Shown here one piece after another: positions 7,610 to 16,402 of a DNA stretch of 37,775 nt; the stretch's first letter is position 1; every line of letters starts with the position of its first letter. This DNA is from a virus. The notes beneath the pieces were generated by a model, which made no database searches, had not been told where the DNA came from, and saw nothing but the letters and a program-made list of their open reading frames with translations. The stretch lies in IMG/VR virus record IMGVR_UViG_3300025154_000246, positions 1 to 37,775 of that record. One strand, written 5' to 3'. A program made the translations under genes and the position numbers.

Positions 7610-8011
7610 ATGAGCGAAAAAGTATTGGGTAAATTTGATGTACTGAAGGCCACCGAACTGAAGAGAGAATTGGTGCCTGTTCCTGAGTGGGGCGGTTCTG
7701 TTTGGGTCCAGGAGATGGATGCCGCTACAAGAGATCGGTTTGATGCCTGGGTGGTCAAGAAGGAAAGTAATGAAGTCGGTGGGATGAGGCTCAGGGTCTT
7801 GATTGCAACGGTTGTTAATGAAGATGGCACCTTGATGTTTTCGGATCTTGATATTCCGGATCTGATGAGCAAGTCTTCCAGGGCCACCAGTCGTCTTTCT
7901 GATGTTGGTATGAGACTTTCCGGAATGAATGAGGAGGCAGATGCGGCAACAACAAAAAACTCCGAGCCCGTTCCGAACGAAGATTCCTCTTCCGACTCTG
8001 TCGTGAACTAG
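7610..8011 (+). CDS. Tail assembly chaperone, short form (gpG-like)
   Basis: The unshifted product is 133 residues, with GAGGGAAAG before ATG 7610. N-terminal residues (VLGKFDVLKATELKRELVPVPEWGGSVWVQEM) and DRFDAWVVKK match the first part of siphovirus tail assembly chaperones. Reading passes the slippery site at 7954-7960 and ends at TAG 8009-8011 after a low-complexity acidic tail (SEPVPNEDSSSDSVVN). In lambda-type phages this abundant short form and the rarer shifted form together coat the tape measure during tail assembly and are absent from the virion. Confidence 0.87.
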   Translation: MSEKVLGKFDVLKATELKRELVPVPEWGGSVWVQEMDAATRDRFDAWVVKKESNEVGGMRLRVLIATVVNEDGTLMFSDLDIPDLMSKSSRATSRLSDVGMRLSGMNEEADAATTKNSEPVPNEDSSSDSVVN

Positions 8012-8340
8012 GATACCCGCACCCTGATTATCTACTCCAACACTTAACGGCAAGTCAGGTAGCGGAGTGGATAGCATATGCGGAGTTAGAACCGTTTGGG
8101 GCGGTACACGAATCGAAGTTGTTTGGAATGATTTGCGCAACGGTAGGGAATTTTTCAGTATTAGAAGGCAAGGATGAGGATACAGGGAAGAGAAGATACT
8201 GGGTGCCAGAAGACTTTGTCCCGAATCCTTTGATTGAACCGAAAATAGTTGAGAAAAAGAAGCAGACCCCGGAAGAGATGGCGGCAGCATTGAAATCAGC
8301 ATTTGGTAGCAGAAAAAGTAAACAAAGGCGCAAGAAATGA
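7610..8340 (+). CDS. Tail assembly chaperone, -1 frameshift long form (gpGT-like)
   Basis: A -1 shift at 7954-7960 lets ribosomes go on in the frame that is open from 7933 to TGA 8338-8340, giving about 243 residues. The extension reads FRLCRELGYPHPDYLLQHLT, ASQVAEWIAYAELEPFG, LFGMICATVGNF and ends with a basic AFGSRKSKQRRKK. The HPDYLL..LT..Q..EW.AY..LEPFG pattern is the classic T-domain of these chaperones, and it only appears in the shifted frame and upstream of the first ATG of that frame (8119), so independent initiation would lose it. The T-domain binds tape measure and tail tube subunits. The tape measure ATG at 8337 overlaps the stop. Confidence 0.9.
7954..7960 (+). other. -1 programmed frameshift slippery heptamer A AAA AAC
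   Basis: In the zero frame (codons starting at 7952) the text is ACA AAA AAC, giving the X XXY YYZ heptamer A AAA AAC. Shifting back one base places the ribosome in the frame that encodes the tail-chaperone T-domain. The zero-frame stop is 49 bases further on. A clear downstream stem was not found by eye. Confidence 0.88.
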
Positions 8341-11066
8341 TCGATATTGGTTCATTGTATACCAGGATTGAGGCTGATACTTCCGGCTTGAATAAAGCCG
8401 AAACGAATATCGCCGCTTTTGCCAAACGAGCCGCTGGATACTTTGCTGGTATAGCCTCTGTTGCTGCTATCGGCGCCGCCATTAAAGAAGTTACCTTTGC
8501 CACAGCCAGGTTCGACACACTTGGTGTGGTGATGGAAGTAGTCGGCAAAAATGCTGGGTATTCAGCTCGGGAGATGGCCAAGTACGAGCAGGAGTTGCGG
8601 AAGACTGGTATCTCCATGACTTCTGCTCGCGAGACTTTGACCAAGATGTCTCAGGCTCAGATTGATCTTTCCAAGAGTTCTGAACTTGCCAGGATAGCCC
8701 AGGATGCGGCGGTAATCGGCAATATCAATTCGTCAGAAGCATTTGAACGGATGATTATGGGTATCCGCTCTGGCGAGATTGAGATCCTTCGTACTATCGG
8801 GTTGAATGTAAGTTTTCAAAACTCTTATGTTGAAATGGCCGCATCTCTTCATAAGACAACAGCCGAATTGACAGAGAGTGAAAAAGCAACGGCCAGGATG
8901 AATTCGGTACTTGCTGAGGGGCCGAAAATAGCCGGTGCTTATGCTGGGGCGATGGAAACCCCAATGAAGAAGTGGTTGTCACTTCAACGTTATGTTGACG
9001 ATATCAAAGTCAAATTAGGAGTTTTGTTTCAACCGGCTTTTGGAGTTCTTGTCGATTCTATTACAGACGGACTTAAAAAATTTGGTAACGTTCTTAATGA
9101 AACAAATTTAAAAGGTTGGGGAGAAAATATAAAGTCGGTTCTGGAAGGAACTATTGCTTTTGGGAAAGCGATTCAAGACCTTTCAAATGCATTAGGGACT
9201 CCAGGGATAGGTCAGCTTGCTATTGTTGGTGGGGTACTTGCCAAGTTTGGACCTCAAGCGGCTATTGCAGCCGCAGGGGTTTTGACTCTTAATAATGAAT
9301 TGGAAAAGACGCAGACTGGGAGTATTCAGCAAGGGGCCAGGGCTTATAAAGGGTTTGCCGAAAACATTCAAAACTTGCTTGATGTAGCCGCTGGAACGAG
9401 GGATTTTAATACTGGCAGAATTCTTACTGAAGTTGAAAAAGTCGAAAGAAAAATTGCTGGACTAAAAAATCAAAAAGCTACTTGGTCGCTCTTTCCCGAT
9501 CCTGGGGAGATGGAAAGGCAGGCCAGCATTGTAAAGGCTAAAATTTCTGAACTTGAGAAGTCTATTCTCGATGCCAAGATCAAGGATGCTATTCAGGAGA
9601 GTATTTCCGATCCTTGGAAGTCTGCTCCTCGTGAGGCCGCTATTGCTCAGAGAGCAATGGAAAACTCCCTGAAGTCTTTTAAAGACAATCAGACAAGATC
9701 CTTGAAGACTCTCCAAGATGAATACGAGAAACACGCTGATGCTATAAAGAAGATTTCCGATGAAATAGCCCAGAATCAAATGTCTGGTGAAGAACTTATC
9801 CGTTCACTTCGACAGTCCGGGATGGATGATTTCTCTGCTTGGAAAGATATCAAGAAAGAGGCTCAGGAATATGAGCAGGCTGCAGAGAAAGCGGCCAAGG
9901 CAGGGAATTTTGACGAGGCTGTTAAATATGCCGATATGGCACAAGAGCGCTTTGTCAAATTGAATAAAGAAGTAAAGGAAGGGGATAAAACCCTCGTCAG
10001 TACAAAGCAGGGCGTTGCTGAGGCCATTGCTGGCGTTGAGCGAATGATCCAACTCAGGGATGAGGCCTTAAAAGGTAGCAAACAGATTGAGATAGATGCC
10101 GCAAATTCTGTAATTAAAGAAAGCAATTTTACTGTTGCTGCTCAACTTTTTGAAGATGTAAAAACCAAATCAAACGAAATAACAATGCAGACTTTTCCAG
10201 CTATGGGAGCTGCTTTTGATAAGGCCTGGAAGGATGGGGCCAATTCGGCCAATGTTGTTTTTACAAATATAGATCAATCTCTCAATAAGACGGCCACCAA
10301 AGTCAGTGAAACTTTATGGGCTGTACCGAAAGATGCTGCTGCCGGTATAGAGACTGAGGTCAGAAAGATTGGGGAAACATGGACCAATGTTTCTGATACG
10401 GCAAAGAAGGGGTCAACTGAAAATGTCAAAATGCAAACCGCTGACTCCAAGAAAATTGTAGATAAAGTACAAGAAGTTGGAAAGGGTTGGGAAGGTGTTT
10501 GGGAATCGGCAACTAAAGCAGCGGAAGCATCAATTGATAAGATGTTGGATGGGATAAAGAAAGTCCAGACAGAAGCCTCCAAAATAAAGATCAGTGAGAA
10601 GTCGGCAGGGGGCTCCGTAGCAGGCTATATGCTCGGCGGGACTATCCAGGCCCTTAGATTCGGTGGACAAGCGGTACATGCAGCTGCAGGGCAGTACTTC
10701 CCCGGATATGGCGGAGGGGATAAGATTCCGATTATGGGGGAAGCTGGGGAAGTGATGATCCGGAAGGAAAGGCAGCGGGAAGTCGGTGTTGGAACGACTC
10801 TTGCTTATAACGCCGGTGACTGGAAAACAGTGGTCCAGAATCTTCTCCCAAAACTCCGGATGGGTGGGCCTGTAATGCCGGGATTTCCTCGTCAGGCTTT
10901 TGCAATGGGTGGACCGATTCAACAGGTATCCCAGGAATCGACTTCAGAGTCAATCAGAAAATACTTTATTGCCGGCAGTCCAGAACCGATAACAGTACGA
11001 GCAGATAATCGAAATGGGGATAGACTTTTCTCCGAACTTCAACGGAAATTCCATAGGAGATCATAA
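8337..11066 (+). CDS. Tail tape measure protein
   Basis: A 909-residue protein beginning on the last bases of the chaperone gene (ATGA). It has the usual tape measure build: N-terminal TRIEADTSGLNKAETNIAAF, a hydrophobic stretch AAGYFAGIASVAAIGAAIKE (about residues 33-52), long Ala/Lys/Glu coiled-coil regions, a second hydrophobic part near residues 295-325, and a Gly/Ala-rich C-terminus (GGSVAGYMLGGTIQALRFGG and GEAGEVMIRKERQREVG). At about 1.5 angstrom per residue the tail would be near 135 nm. No peptidase or lysozyme motif is evident within it. Confidence 0.92.
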   Translation: MIDIGSLYTRIEADTSGLNKAETNIAAFAKRAAGYFAGIASVAAIGAAIKEVTFATARFDTLGVVMEVVGKNAGYSAREMAKYEQELRKTGISMTSARETLTKMSQAQIDLSKSSELARIAQDAAVIGNINSSEAFERMIMGIRSGEIEILRTIGLNVSFQNSYVEMAASLHKTTAELTESEKATARMNSVLAEGPKIAGAYAGAMETPMKKWLSLQRYVDDIKVKLGVLFQPAFGVLVDSITDGLKKFGNVLNETNLKGWGENIKSVLEGTIAFGKAIQDLSNALGTPGIGQLAIVGGVLAKFGPQAAIAAAGVLTLNNELEKTQTGSIQQGARAYKGFAENIQNLLDVAAGTRDFNTGRILTEVEKVERKIAGLKNQKATWSLFPDPGEMERQASIVKAKISELEKSILDAKIKDAIQESISDPWKSAPREAAIAQRAMENSLKSFKDNQTRSLKTLQDEYEKHADAIKKISDEIAQNQMSGEELIRSLRQSGMDDFSAWKDIKKEAQEYEQAAEKAAKAGNFDEAVKYADMAQERFVKLNKEVKEGDKTLVSTKQGVAEAIAGVERMIQLRDEALKGSKQIEIDAANSVIKESNFTVAAQLFEDVKTKSNEITMQTFPAMGAAFDKAWKDGANSANVVFTNIDQSLNKTATKVSETLWAVPKDAAAGIETEVRKIGETWTNVSDTAKKGSTENVKMQTADSKKIVDKVQEVGKGWEGVWESATKAAEASIDKMLDGIKKVQTEASKIKISEKSAGGSVAGYMLGGTIQALRFGGQAVHAAAGQYFPGYGGGDKIPIMGEAGEVMIRKERQREVGVGTTLAYNAGDWKTVVQNLLPKLRMGGPVMPGFPRQAFAMGGPIQQVSQESTSESIRKYFIAGSPEPITVRADNRNGDRLFSELQRKFHRRS

Positions 11067-11446
11067 TGTCCATTTCACTTGGTGGTGTATCGCTTAATGA
11101 TCATGTTTCCTGGAGAGGAAGATTCAATCAGTCTATCGTTTCTGGCAACGAAAGAGTAACGCTTGGTGGCAAGGTTATTCCTCAGCGTGGGCCTGCAGGT
11201 ACTTCTGAAATAGTTCTTGAGGCTATTGAGGAAGACGATATCAGAAAGGGCTATTTTACCCAGGCGCAACTTACCTCCCTTGAGGCCTTCCGGCAGTCTG
11301 GTGAAACTATCTCCCTGAGTTATCATGGAGAGACAATAAATGTAAAGATTAAGATTGACGGCTTTGCTGTTGAAAAAACCCTGTGGCAATCGACTTTTAC
11401 GGCTAACGAAAGATATATTGGAACAATTACATTGATGAGGGCATAA
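11066..11446 (+). CDS. Small distal-tail-type protein
   Basis: A 126-residue beta-rich protein coupled to the tape measure gene by TAATG with AGGAGATC ahead. It starts SISLGGVSLNDHVSWRGRF and ends TFTANERYIGTITLMRA, with RGPAGTSEIVLEA in the centre. Small proteins in this position with an N-terminal I-x-L-x-G-x-x-L-x-x-x-x-x-W are often distal tail or baseplate components that cap the tube. No specific family is confirmed. Confidence 0.6.
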   Translation: MSISLGGVSLNDHVSWRGRFNQSIVSGNERVTLGGKVIPQRGPAGTSEIVLEAIEEDDIRKGYFTQAQLTSLEAFRQSGETISLSYHGETINVKIKIDGFAVEKTLWQSTFTANERYIGTITLMRA

Positions 11447-12480
11447 TGCAGAATTCTGATCTAAAGGTTTATAAACAAAAAGCCAATGGCCGAATGGATG
11501 GTGCTGCTCCGGTTACCAGCGGAGTTGTTCAGAACGTTTTCCCTCATGTGACCAGCGCTCAGAGGACTGCTGGGTTTTTCGATTACAAGAAGACGTTCTG
11601 GAAAGTTGCTGATGATGCCGATGGAACTTTAATTGATCCTTCTGTTTATACCGATGCTCCAACCCTTTCGGCTACTGATTATGTGACTATGTTTTTGATG
11701 GGGCAGAGGGATGCCATTGAGGATTTGACTGGATATTCAACTGGTGCCGATACGGAAAGAAAATTCGGCACTGCCTATCTTGCAGAGAATATTACTGCTG
11801 GTGCTCAGACCATTGTCGTGGTCGTTAAAAATGCTGCTTTGGCTTCTGGTGCTGATTTGATTTTTGCTGATGGTGACAAGATCAAACTCACCGATAAAGC
11901 AACTGCCGATGCTCTGACCGGAAATGAAGAAGTTTTGACCATTAATGGAACCCCGACTGTTGATGGTCTTGAAATTACAATTACGGTTGATGAGTTAATT
12001 GCCAATAATTATACTGCTGCTGGAACTCCGACTATTTCTTCTCCAAGGGTTTCAAGCCTGATTGTACCAACAGCGGATATAGAAACTTCTGTAACTACTC
12101 CGGTAGTTACGAGCACTGCTGGGACTCTTGATACATCGACTTATCCAATCATCCTTGATAATATTGGGACTGTTGATGAGGACTGGACGTTGACCTTTAC
12201 TGATGCCACTCATTATTCATTAACTGGCGATTCATTAACTGGGACGATTGGAACTGGAACAACTGGTGGTGATTTTGCTCCAAACAATACCACATTTACT
12301 AAACCGTATTTTACCATTGAATTGGAGGCGTGGGGTGGAACTTGGGAGGCTGGCGATACCGTCACTTTTACCACTCATCCGGCTGCTATTGGTATTGGTC
12401 AGAAGCGAGTTGTCCCTGCTGGGTCTGCCAGTTTAGCCAATAACAAAACCACTCAGGTGATTGTAGGAGAGGCCGTATAA
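11446..12480 (+). CDS. Virion structural protein, tail-tip region, beta-rich
   Basis: A 344-residue protein starting on the last base of the previous gene. It is poor in Cys and His, rich in Thr, Ala, Asp and Gly, with repeating beta-strand stretches (AGAQTIVVVVKNAALASGADL; VLTINGTPTVDGLEITITVD). Residues around 225-320 (TSTAGTLDTSTYPIILDNIG, EDWTLTFTDATHYSLTGDSL) look like an Ig-like or carbohydrate-binding insertion, with TGDSLTGTIGTGTTGG as a linker. No enzyme motif is visible. Position after the tape measure and before a set of tail proteins suggests a baseplate or tail-tip component. Confidence 0.65.
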   Translation: MQNSDLKVYKQKANGRMDGAAPVTSGVVQNVFPHVTSAQRTAGFFDYKKTFWKVADDADGTLIDPSVYTDAPTLSATDYVTMFLMGQRDAIEDLTGYSTGADTERKFGTAYLAENITAGAQTIVVVVKNAALASGADLIFADGDKIKLTDKATADALTGNEEVLTINGTPTVDGLEITITVDELIANNYTAAGTPTISSPRVSSLIVPTADIETSVTTPVVTSTAGTLDTSTYPIILDNIGTVDEDWTLTFTDATHYSLTGDSLTGTIGTGTTGGDFAPNNTTFTKPYFTIELEAWGGTWEAGDTVTFTTHPAAIGIGQKRVVPAGSASLANNKTTQVIVGEAV

Positions 12481-12481
12481 A

Positions 12482-13243
12482 ATGGCTTCGAAGCAACATA
12501 CACTCCGGATTTCAATTGCTCAGCCAAGGCGAAATAGAAATAATGATGATTTCGTTTTGCTTGAGCAAGATCCCTGGGAACCTCTCCTTGGGTATGTGAC
12601 GAAGTTCGGAGTGTATGCAACTATAAATTCGATTCTTTTCCAGGAGGATGAACCCGAACCGAACTGTCCCCCTACGATTATTGACGGCAATGTATATGCA
12701 TATCCATCGAGGGAAGACCTCAACTATATAATCGGCTGTTCTTGGGGGTCATTATCGCCAAGGCGCGTTCAAATTTTAGAGCTTAGTGAAGAGATCCAAG
12801 TCGATCTTGAATTAGAATTAGGGCTCAAATACCCGGCTTTGGAGATCGTTTCGTCCGGGTGGATAGGACCAGTTTATACTTCTGATGGAGATATAGTAAA
12901 TCCAAATCCAGAAGCGACCGTTACAACCGATGGGGCTTCTCTTCCTGAAAAGGTATATGGAACACTCATTATAACCTATAAGGTCTGTCGGCATACTTAT
13001 AATTTAAATATTCAGCCCAGGCCGGATGCTAATGAGAATCAACTTCAGTCTTTTGTTTATGCTTGTTGGGATGGTGGAAATACTTATATGGAAATGGATA
13101 TCCCGGAAGGATCTGAGACCGGAGAGTGTAATTATGGGAATGCTGATCTTGATATAATTCCAGATGATCAACCACCGGACCATGTTCCGCCAGAAGATGA
13201 ATATGTTGATATTGATTATTGTACCGGCCTTGAGGCAATTTGA
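12482..13243 (+). CDS. Tail protein, first of three related proteins
   Basis: A 253-residue protein. Its N-terminus, LRISIAQPRRNRNNDDFVLL then EQDPWEPLLGYVTKFG, has the same design as the next two genes (L-x-x-R-x-x-x...L...E-x-x-x-W-x-x-L/I-E/G). The middle has VSSGWIGPVYTSDGDIVNP and a beta-rich KVYGTLIITYKVCRHTYNL segment. The C-terminus is acidic and Pro-rich (PDDQPPDHVPPEDEYVDIDY). Cys residues are scattered and could form disulfides outside the cell. No known domain is recognised; a tail-tip or receptor-contacting role is inferred from position. Confidence 0.6.
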   Translation: MASKQHTLRISIAQPRRNRNNDDFVLLEQDPWEPLLGYVTKFGVYATINSILFQEDEPEPNCPPTIIDGNVYAYPSREDLNYIIGCSWGSLSPRRVQILELSEEIQVDLELELGLKYPALEIVSSGWIGPVYTSDGDIVNPNPEATVTTDGASLPEKVYGTLIITYKVCRHTYNLNIQPRPDANENQLQSFVYACWDGGNTYMEMDIPEGSETGECNYGNADLDIIPDDQPPDHVPPEDEYVDIDYCTGLEAI

Positions 13244-14187
13244 TGAGTGAAAAAAACCTCCAGATAAGGATCAGTCCAGATTCAAGTTTGCTTCTCGATA
13301 GTGAACAAGAACCTTGGGTGAAACTTGAACAGAAACTGGAGTCAAAACTCTCTTATTATGCCTCAATTCGTGATATCTACAAAATGTGGACTTTGGCAGC
13401 AACTGGTGTGTCGGCCAGAACTTACAAACCGATTGGATGCCCTGTTGAGTTTATTGGATCTGATATTTATGTTTATTTGGGCTTTTATGCTTGGCCGAGT
13501 GATCCTGCTTTGCTTTATAACCTTGCTGCTTCATTGGGGACTATTGGACCAGTTCAGATCGTTAATTTACCAAGAGAGTTTTCCGGGTTCGTGAATAACT
13601 CAAATACCTGGGATCTTCCGTATTACATGGAGGATGTTTCTGTTGAATGGGAAACACCAACTTTCAATTCTTATGGTGATAGCATTCCCACTCCGAGCAT
13701 TACCATAACAAATAAGAGGCTTGAATTTTCTACAGAAGTATTTGGGGCATTTCGAGTTAAAGGAAAAGCCATTGGGGGTTATTATCTTTTAACGATTGTC
13801 CTCAACAAGCCCATGACTCAGGAAGAAATAACCGAAGAGGATTTGAAAAACAATATAATTCAGCAAATTCAAGACAGAAAAATTGTATTTTCTCCACCGC
13901 CAATTGTTAAATTGAATAGTTATAAAATAGAGAATCTGGAAAGCACCATTACTGCTGATTGGCTGTCTTTAGATGGCGCTACTCAAACAGAAGAATTAGA
14001 AATTGAGATTCCCCAGTGCGTAAAAGATATTCTGGAATTTTGCCCCAATATGTATGAGACTCTAGTCCATCTCTGCGAAGAAGTATCAACCAGGCGAGTT
14101 TATTATTCAACCTGTAAAGAAGACACCATTGTGGCAATTATAGATGGAAAAGATCCTTTCAACTTCTGCCAGGATCTGACCCCATGA
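13243..14187 (+). CDS. Tail protein, second of three related proteins
   Basis: A 314-residue product from ATG 13243, which overlaps the previous stop as TGATG; a TTG three bases earlier is less likely. The N-terminus (LQIRISPDSSLLLDSEQEPW, VKLEQKLESKLSYYAS) parallels its neighbours. A core SVEWETPTFNSYGDSIPTPS followed by EVFGAFRVKGKAIGGYYLL matches the KVYGTLIITYKV block of the first protein. The C-terminal CVKDILEFCPNMYETLVHLC region is Cys-containing. Function unknown; likely a tail-tip component. Confidence 0.6.
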   Translation: MSEKNLQIRISPDSSLLLDSEQEPWVKLEQKLESKLSYYASIRDIYKMWTLAATGVSARTYKPIGCPVEFIGSDIYVYLGFYAWPSDPALLYNLAASLGTIGPVQIVNLPREFSGFVNNSNTWDLPYYMEDVSVEWETPTFNSYGDSIPTPSITITNKRLEFSTEVFGAFRVKGKAIGGYYLLTIVLNKPMTQEEITEEDLKNNIIQQIQDRKIVFSPPPIVKLNSYKIENLESTITADWLSLDGATQTEELEIEIPQCVKDILEFCPNMYETLVHLCEEVSTRRVYYSTCKEDTIVAIIDGKDPFNFCQDLTP

Positions 14188-16049
14188 GTTACAAAAATTT
14201 AATTCTCAGATATCAATTACCACTTTCCGAACTGACTCCGGAAGATGAGTATTGGTTGACTATCGAGCAGGTAGTTGAGGATGAGCGGGCAACTGTTGGT
14301 TTTGTTGCTGATACCATTGACGCCCTTTTTGATACGACTTTATGTGTAGAAAGTCAGGATGAAGAACCTGTCGTCCCAGATGAGCCTGTTACTTCGGATT
14401 CTTTCGAGGATATGGATGAGGTTCTTGATAAGATAGCTGAGAAGACAGAAGTTGATATGTCGGCTTGTGAAATGCTGAGGTCCGGAACTTATCAAACTGA
14501 TTTAAAGATTATTAGAAGCCACCCTGATGTTCCATATACATTACGGCTAAGTGTTGGCAAAATCATTAAAACAGTTCTTTCTTCAGAGCAGGTAAGCGTT
14601 AATCAAAACGTAAAAAATGAATCTTTTACTGTTCTCCCCTTTCCGGTTCAAACCGGATTGAGGGTTTCTTGGTTGGGACAGGTAATTGGTAAAAATGGCG
14701 TGATTACTCCACCACCAATACAGGCATTAGGAAATACTTTGTTTTGGGGAGTTGAGGTAACAGGATCTCTTCGTGCTGAGTTTGGAACTCTTTACGATAT
14801 TGTTACTGTAGAAATTCCAGGTGTACCAAATTATGTTGGGTCTGAACTTGGCGAGTCTCAGAGTGCGAATATTTTGGCTTTTTATCATTATCATGTTTAT
14901 CGAGCGGATATAAATCCTCCTGAAGTAGACGAAGGATTGCTTGAAGAGGTATGTGGATATTTAACTTCAACCGGAGTTCCACCGGACGAAGATCCCGAGC
15001 CAGAACCACCGCCAGAACCTGTTCAGCAATATGGTTGTATTGATTATTTTCCGCTTCCTCCATTCGGATCTCCGGTTACTGAACCTTGGTTCTTTAGTGA
15101 GAAATGTTGCGTTGATGGTCAACATGATGGCTGTAGAGTACGAAGCTTTAGGCTAGAAGGTGGGAAAAAGTTATCAGATGAAATTATCAACAGAATGACT
15201 TTAGAATGGCCTGGACCAATTGAGTTTATCGGTCTTGGCCCAATTACTCCAGAGGGGTGCGGAACTCGATATGAAGAGACGGTAATTCGTCAACAAAATT
15301 GCTGTGAAGATACTACTACGATTGTTTGGGATAGTGAAAATTCGGTTGAAGTTTTAGCTCCTGGGACTAATGGATGGGTCTTTGTTGTCGGCGGTACCGC
15401 CCCCTATCATTGGTCGGTCCAAGGGATAGATTTTACCTTTGATGGGCATTCACTACGTAATGCTGATACGTCTGTGCCTTTTATCAAAATTTATGCTGGC
15501 CCACTGGCCTGCGGCTCTGCACCTATTGAGGTGACAGATGGATGCTCAATTGCATCTGGATGGATACGAGCCACGGTCGGCAGATGGAGTTTGGCATATC
15601 AGACCGCTGGAGGTCTTAACGGTGATGATTCAACGCCCGCGTTACAACATGCGTCCTCCTTTATAAATGCATTTGATAGTCCAGGTGCGACCGGCGTTAA
15701 AACTGGCATTAAGGGAAAATATAAAGTGGTGCAGAACTATGTCGAGTTCTGCCAGTTAGATTCATCGTTTTTAACTCTGGAAGCGGCCATCGAGAGGTGT
15801 GCCCTTGAAAGCAACAGCCCCAGCTGTTCGATTCCTTGGTATCACAAAACCGGGGGAGCATTCTATGATTCTTCCTTGGATGGCAGGATATGCGGGGCAA
15901 TCTCTGCCACATGGCCTGAAGGATTTCCCAACTTTAAGTCCGGAAACCTTGGGTTTAGCAACTATACATACATTGCACTGCCGTGGTATTCATCCCGAGG
16001 TATATGGATAAACGTAGTATTAACTCAGGCTTATGAATGGATATGCTGA
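14184..16049 (+). CDS. Large tail protein, third of the related set, with Cys-rich C-terminal domains
   Basis: A 621-residue protein overlapping the previous gene by ATGA. Residues 1-260 repeat the plan of the two proteins before it (LILRYQLPLSELTPEDEYWL at the start; QVIGKNGVITPPPIQALGNT and GSLRAEFGTLYDIVTVE further on). An acidic Pro-rich linker (PPDEDPEPEPPPEPV) leads to Cys-rich domains. One contains VEVLAPGTNGWVFVVGG, then TAPYHWSVQG, ACGSAPIEVTDGCS and WIRATVGRW; the G-x-x-P-Y-x-W-x-V ... A-C-G-x-A-x-I-x-V-T-D-x-C pattern is familiar from extracellular beta-sandwich modules in phage tail and surface proteins. The last 150 residues form another Cys-bearing, aromatic-rich domain. A receptor-binding function is plausible but not shown. 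Confidence 0.65.
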   Translation: MSYKNLILRYQLPLSELTPEDEYWLTIEQVVEDERATVGFVADTIDALFDTTLCVESQDEEPVVPDEPVTSDSFEDMDEVLDKIAEKTEVDMSACEMLRSGTYQTDLKIIRSHPDVPYTLRLSVGKIIKTVLSSEQVSVNQNVKNESFTVLPFPVQTGLRVSWLGQVIGKNGVITPPPIQALGNTLFWGVEVTGSLRAEFGTLYDIVTVEIPGVPNYVGSELGESQSANILAFYHYHVYRADINPPEVDEGLLEEVCGYLTSTGVPPDEDPEPEPPPEPVQQYGCIDYFPLPPFGSPVTEPWFFSEKCCVDGQHDGCRVRSFRLEGGKKLSDEIINRMTLEWPGPIEFIGLGPITPEGCGTRYEETVIRQQNCCEDTTTIVWDSENSVEVLAPGTNGWVFVVGGTAPYHWSVQGIDFTFDGHSLRNADTSVPFIKIYAGPLACGSAPIEVTDGCSIASGWIRATVGRWSLAYQTAGGLNGDDSTPALQHASSFINAFDSPGATGVKTGIKGKYKVVQNYVEFCQLDSSFLTLEAAIERCALESNSPSCSIPWYHKTGGAFYDSSLDGRICGAISATWPEGFPNFKSGNLGFSNYTYIALPWYSSRGIWINVVLTQAYEWIC

Positions 16050-16402
16050 TAAATATTGAGGTCTATAATCTCAGAGATCTGCAAAACACCAGGGCACTGT
16101 TACAGGCGGCAAATGCCGCTGGGCAGACTATCCCTGCAACAATTACAGTCATCGATACCGCCATTAGCCGATACATACCCGCCGGTGAACTACATATAAC
16201 CCCAACCAAACGTCGCCGACCAGATAACATCACCACCTGCTCTGTCTGTGGTGGGTCGGCGGTCATTGTGCCGCTTGCGTCTGCCGACCGCAATCCATGC
16301 GCCTCCCACGCCATCCAGTGCCAGAACCGCCCGGCCACCGATCAACCGTGGAGGGCTGGAATGTGCGGCCATACCGAGTATATCGTGCGAGGTGACAAAT
16401 AA
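16043..16402 (+). CDS. Small protein with two possible metal-binding Cys clusters
   Basis: An open frame of 119-121 residues; ATG at 16037 or 16043, neither with a good ribosome site, both within the end of the previous gene. The N-terminus (MLINIEVYNLRDLQNTRALL) and the middle are ordinary. CSVCGGS near residue 67 and CQNRPATDQPWRAGMCGHTEY near the end could form a zinc-ribbon-like site. Base composition is richer in G+C than the neighbours on the left. It is directly followed (ATGG on the stop codon) by the LamG-hub gene. Function unknown. Confidence 0.6.
   Translation: MLINIEVYNLRDLQNTRALLQAANAAGQTIPATITVIDTAISRYIPAGELHITPTKRRRPDNITTCSVCGGSAVIVPLASADRNPCASHAIQCQNRPATDQPWRAGMCGHTEYIVRGDK

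Noticed and set aside
7535-8644. 369-residue minus-strand open frame opposite the tail chaperone
   Set aside because: It lies fully antisense to well-supported tail genes, has a low-complexity Ser/Pro-rich translation, no ribosome site and no family signature. The sense-strand frames have the known motifs.
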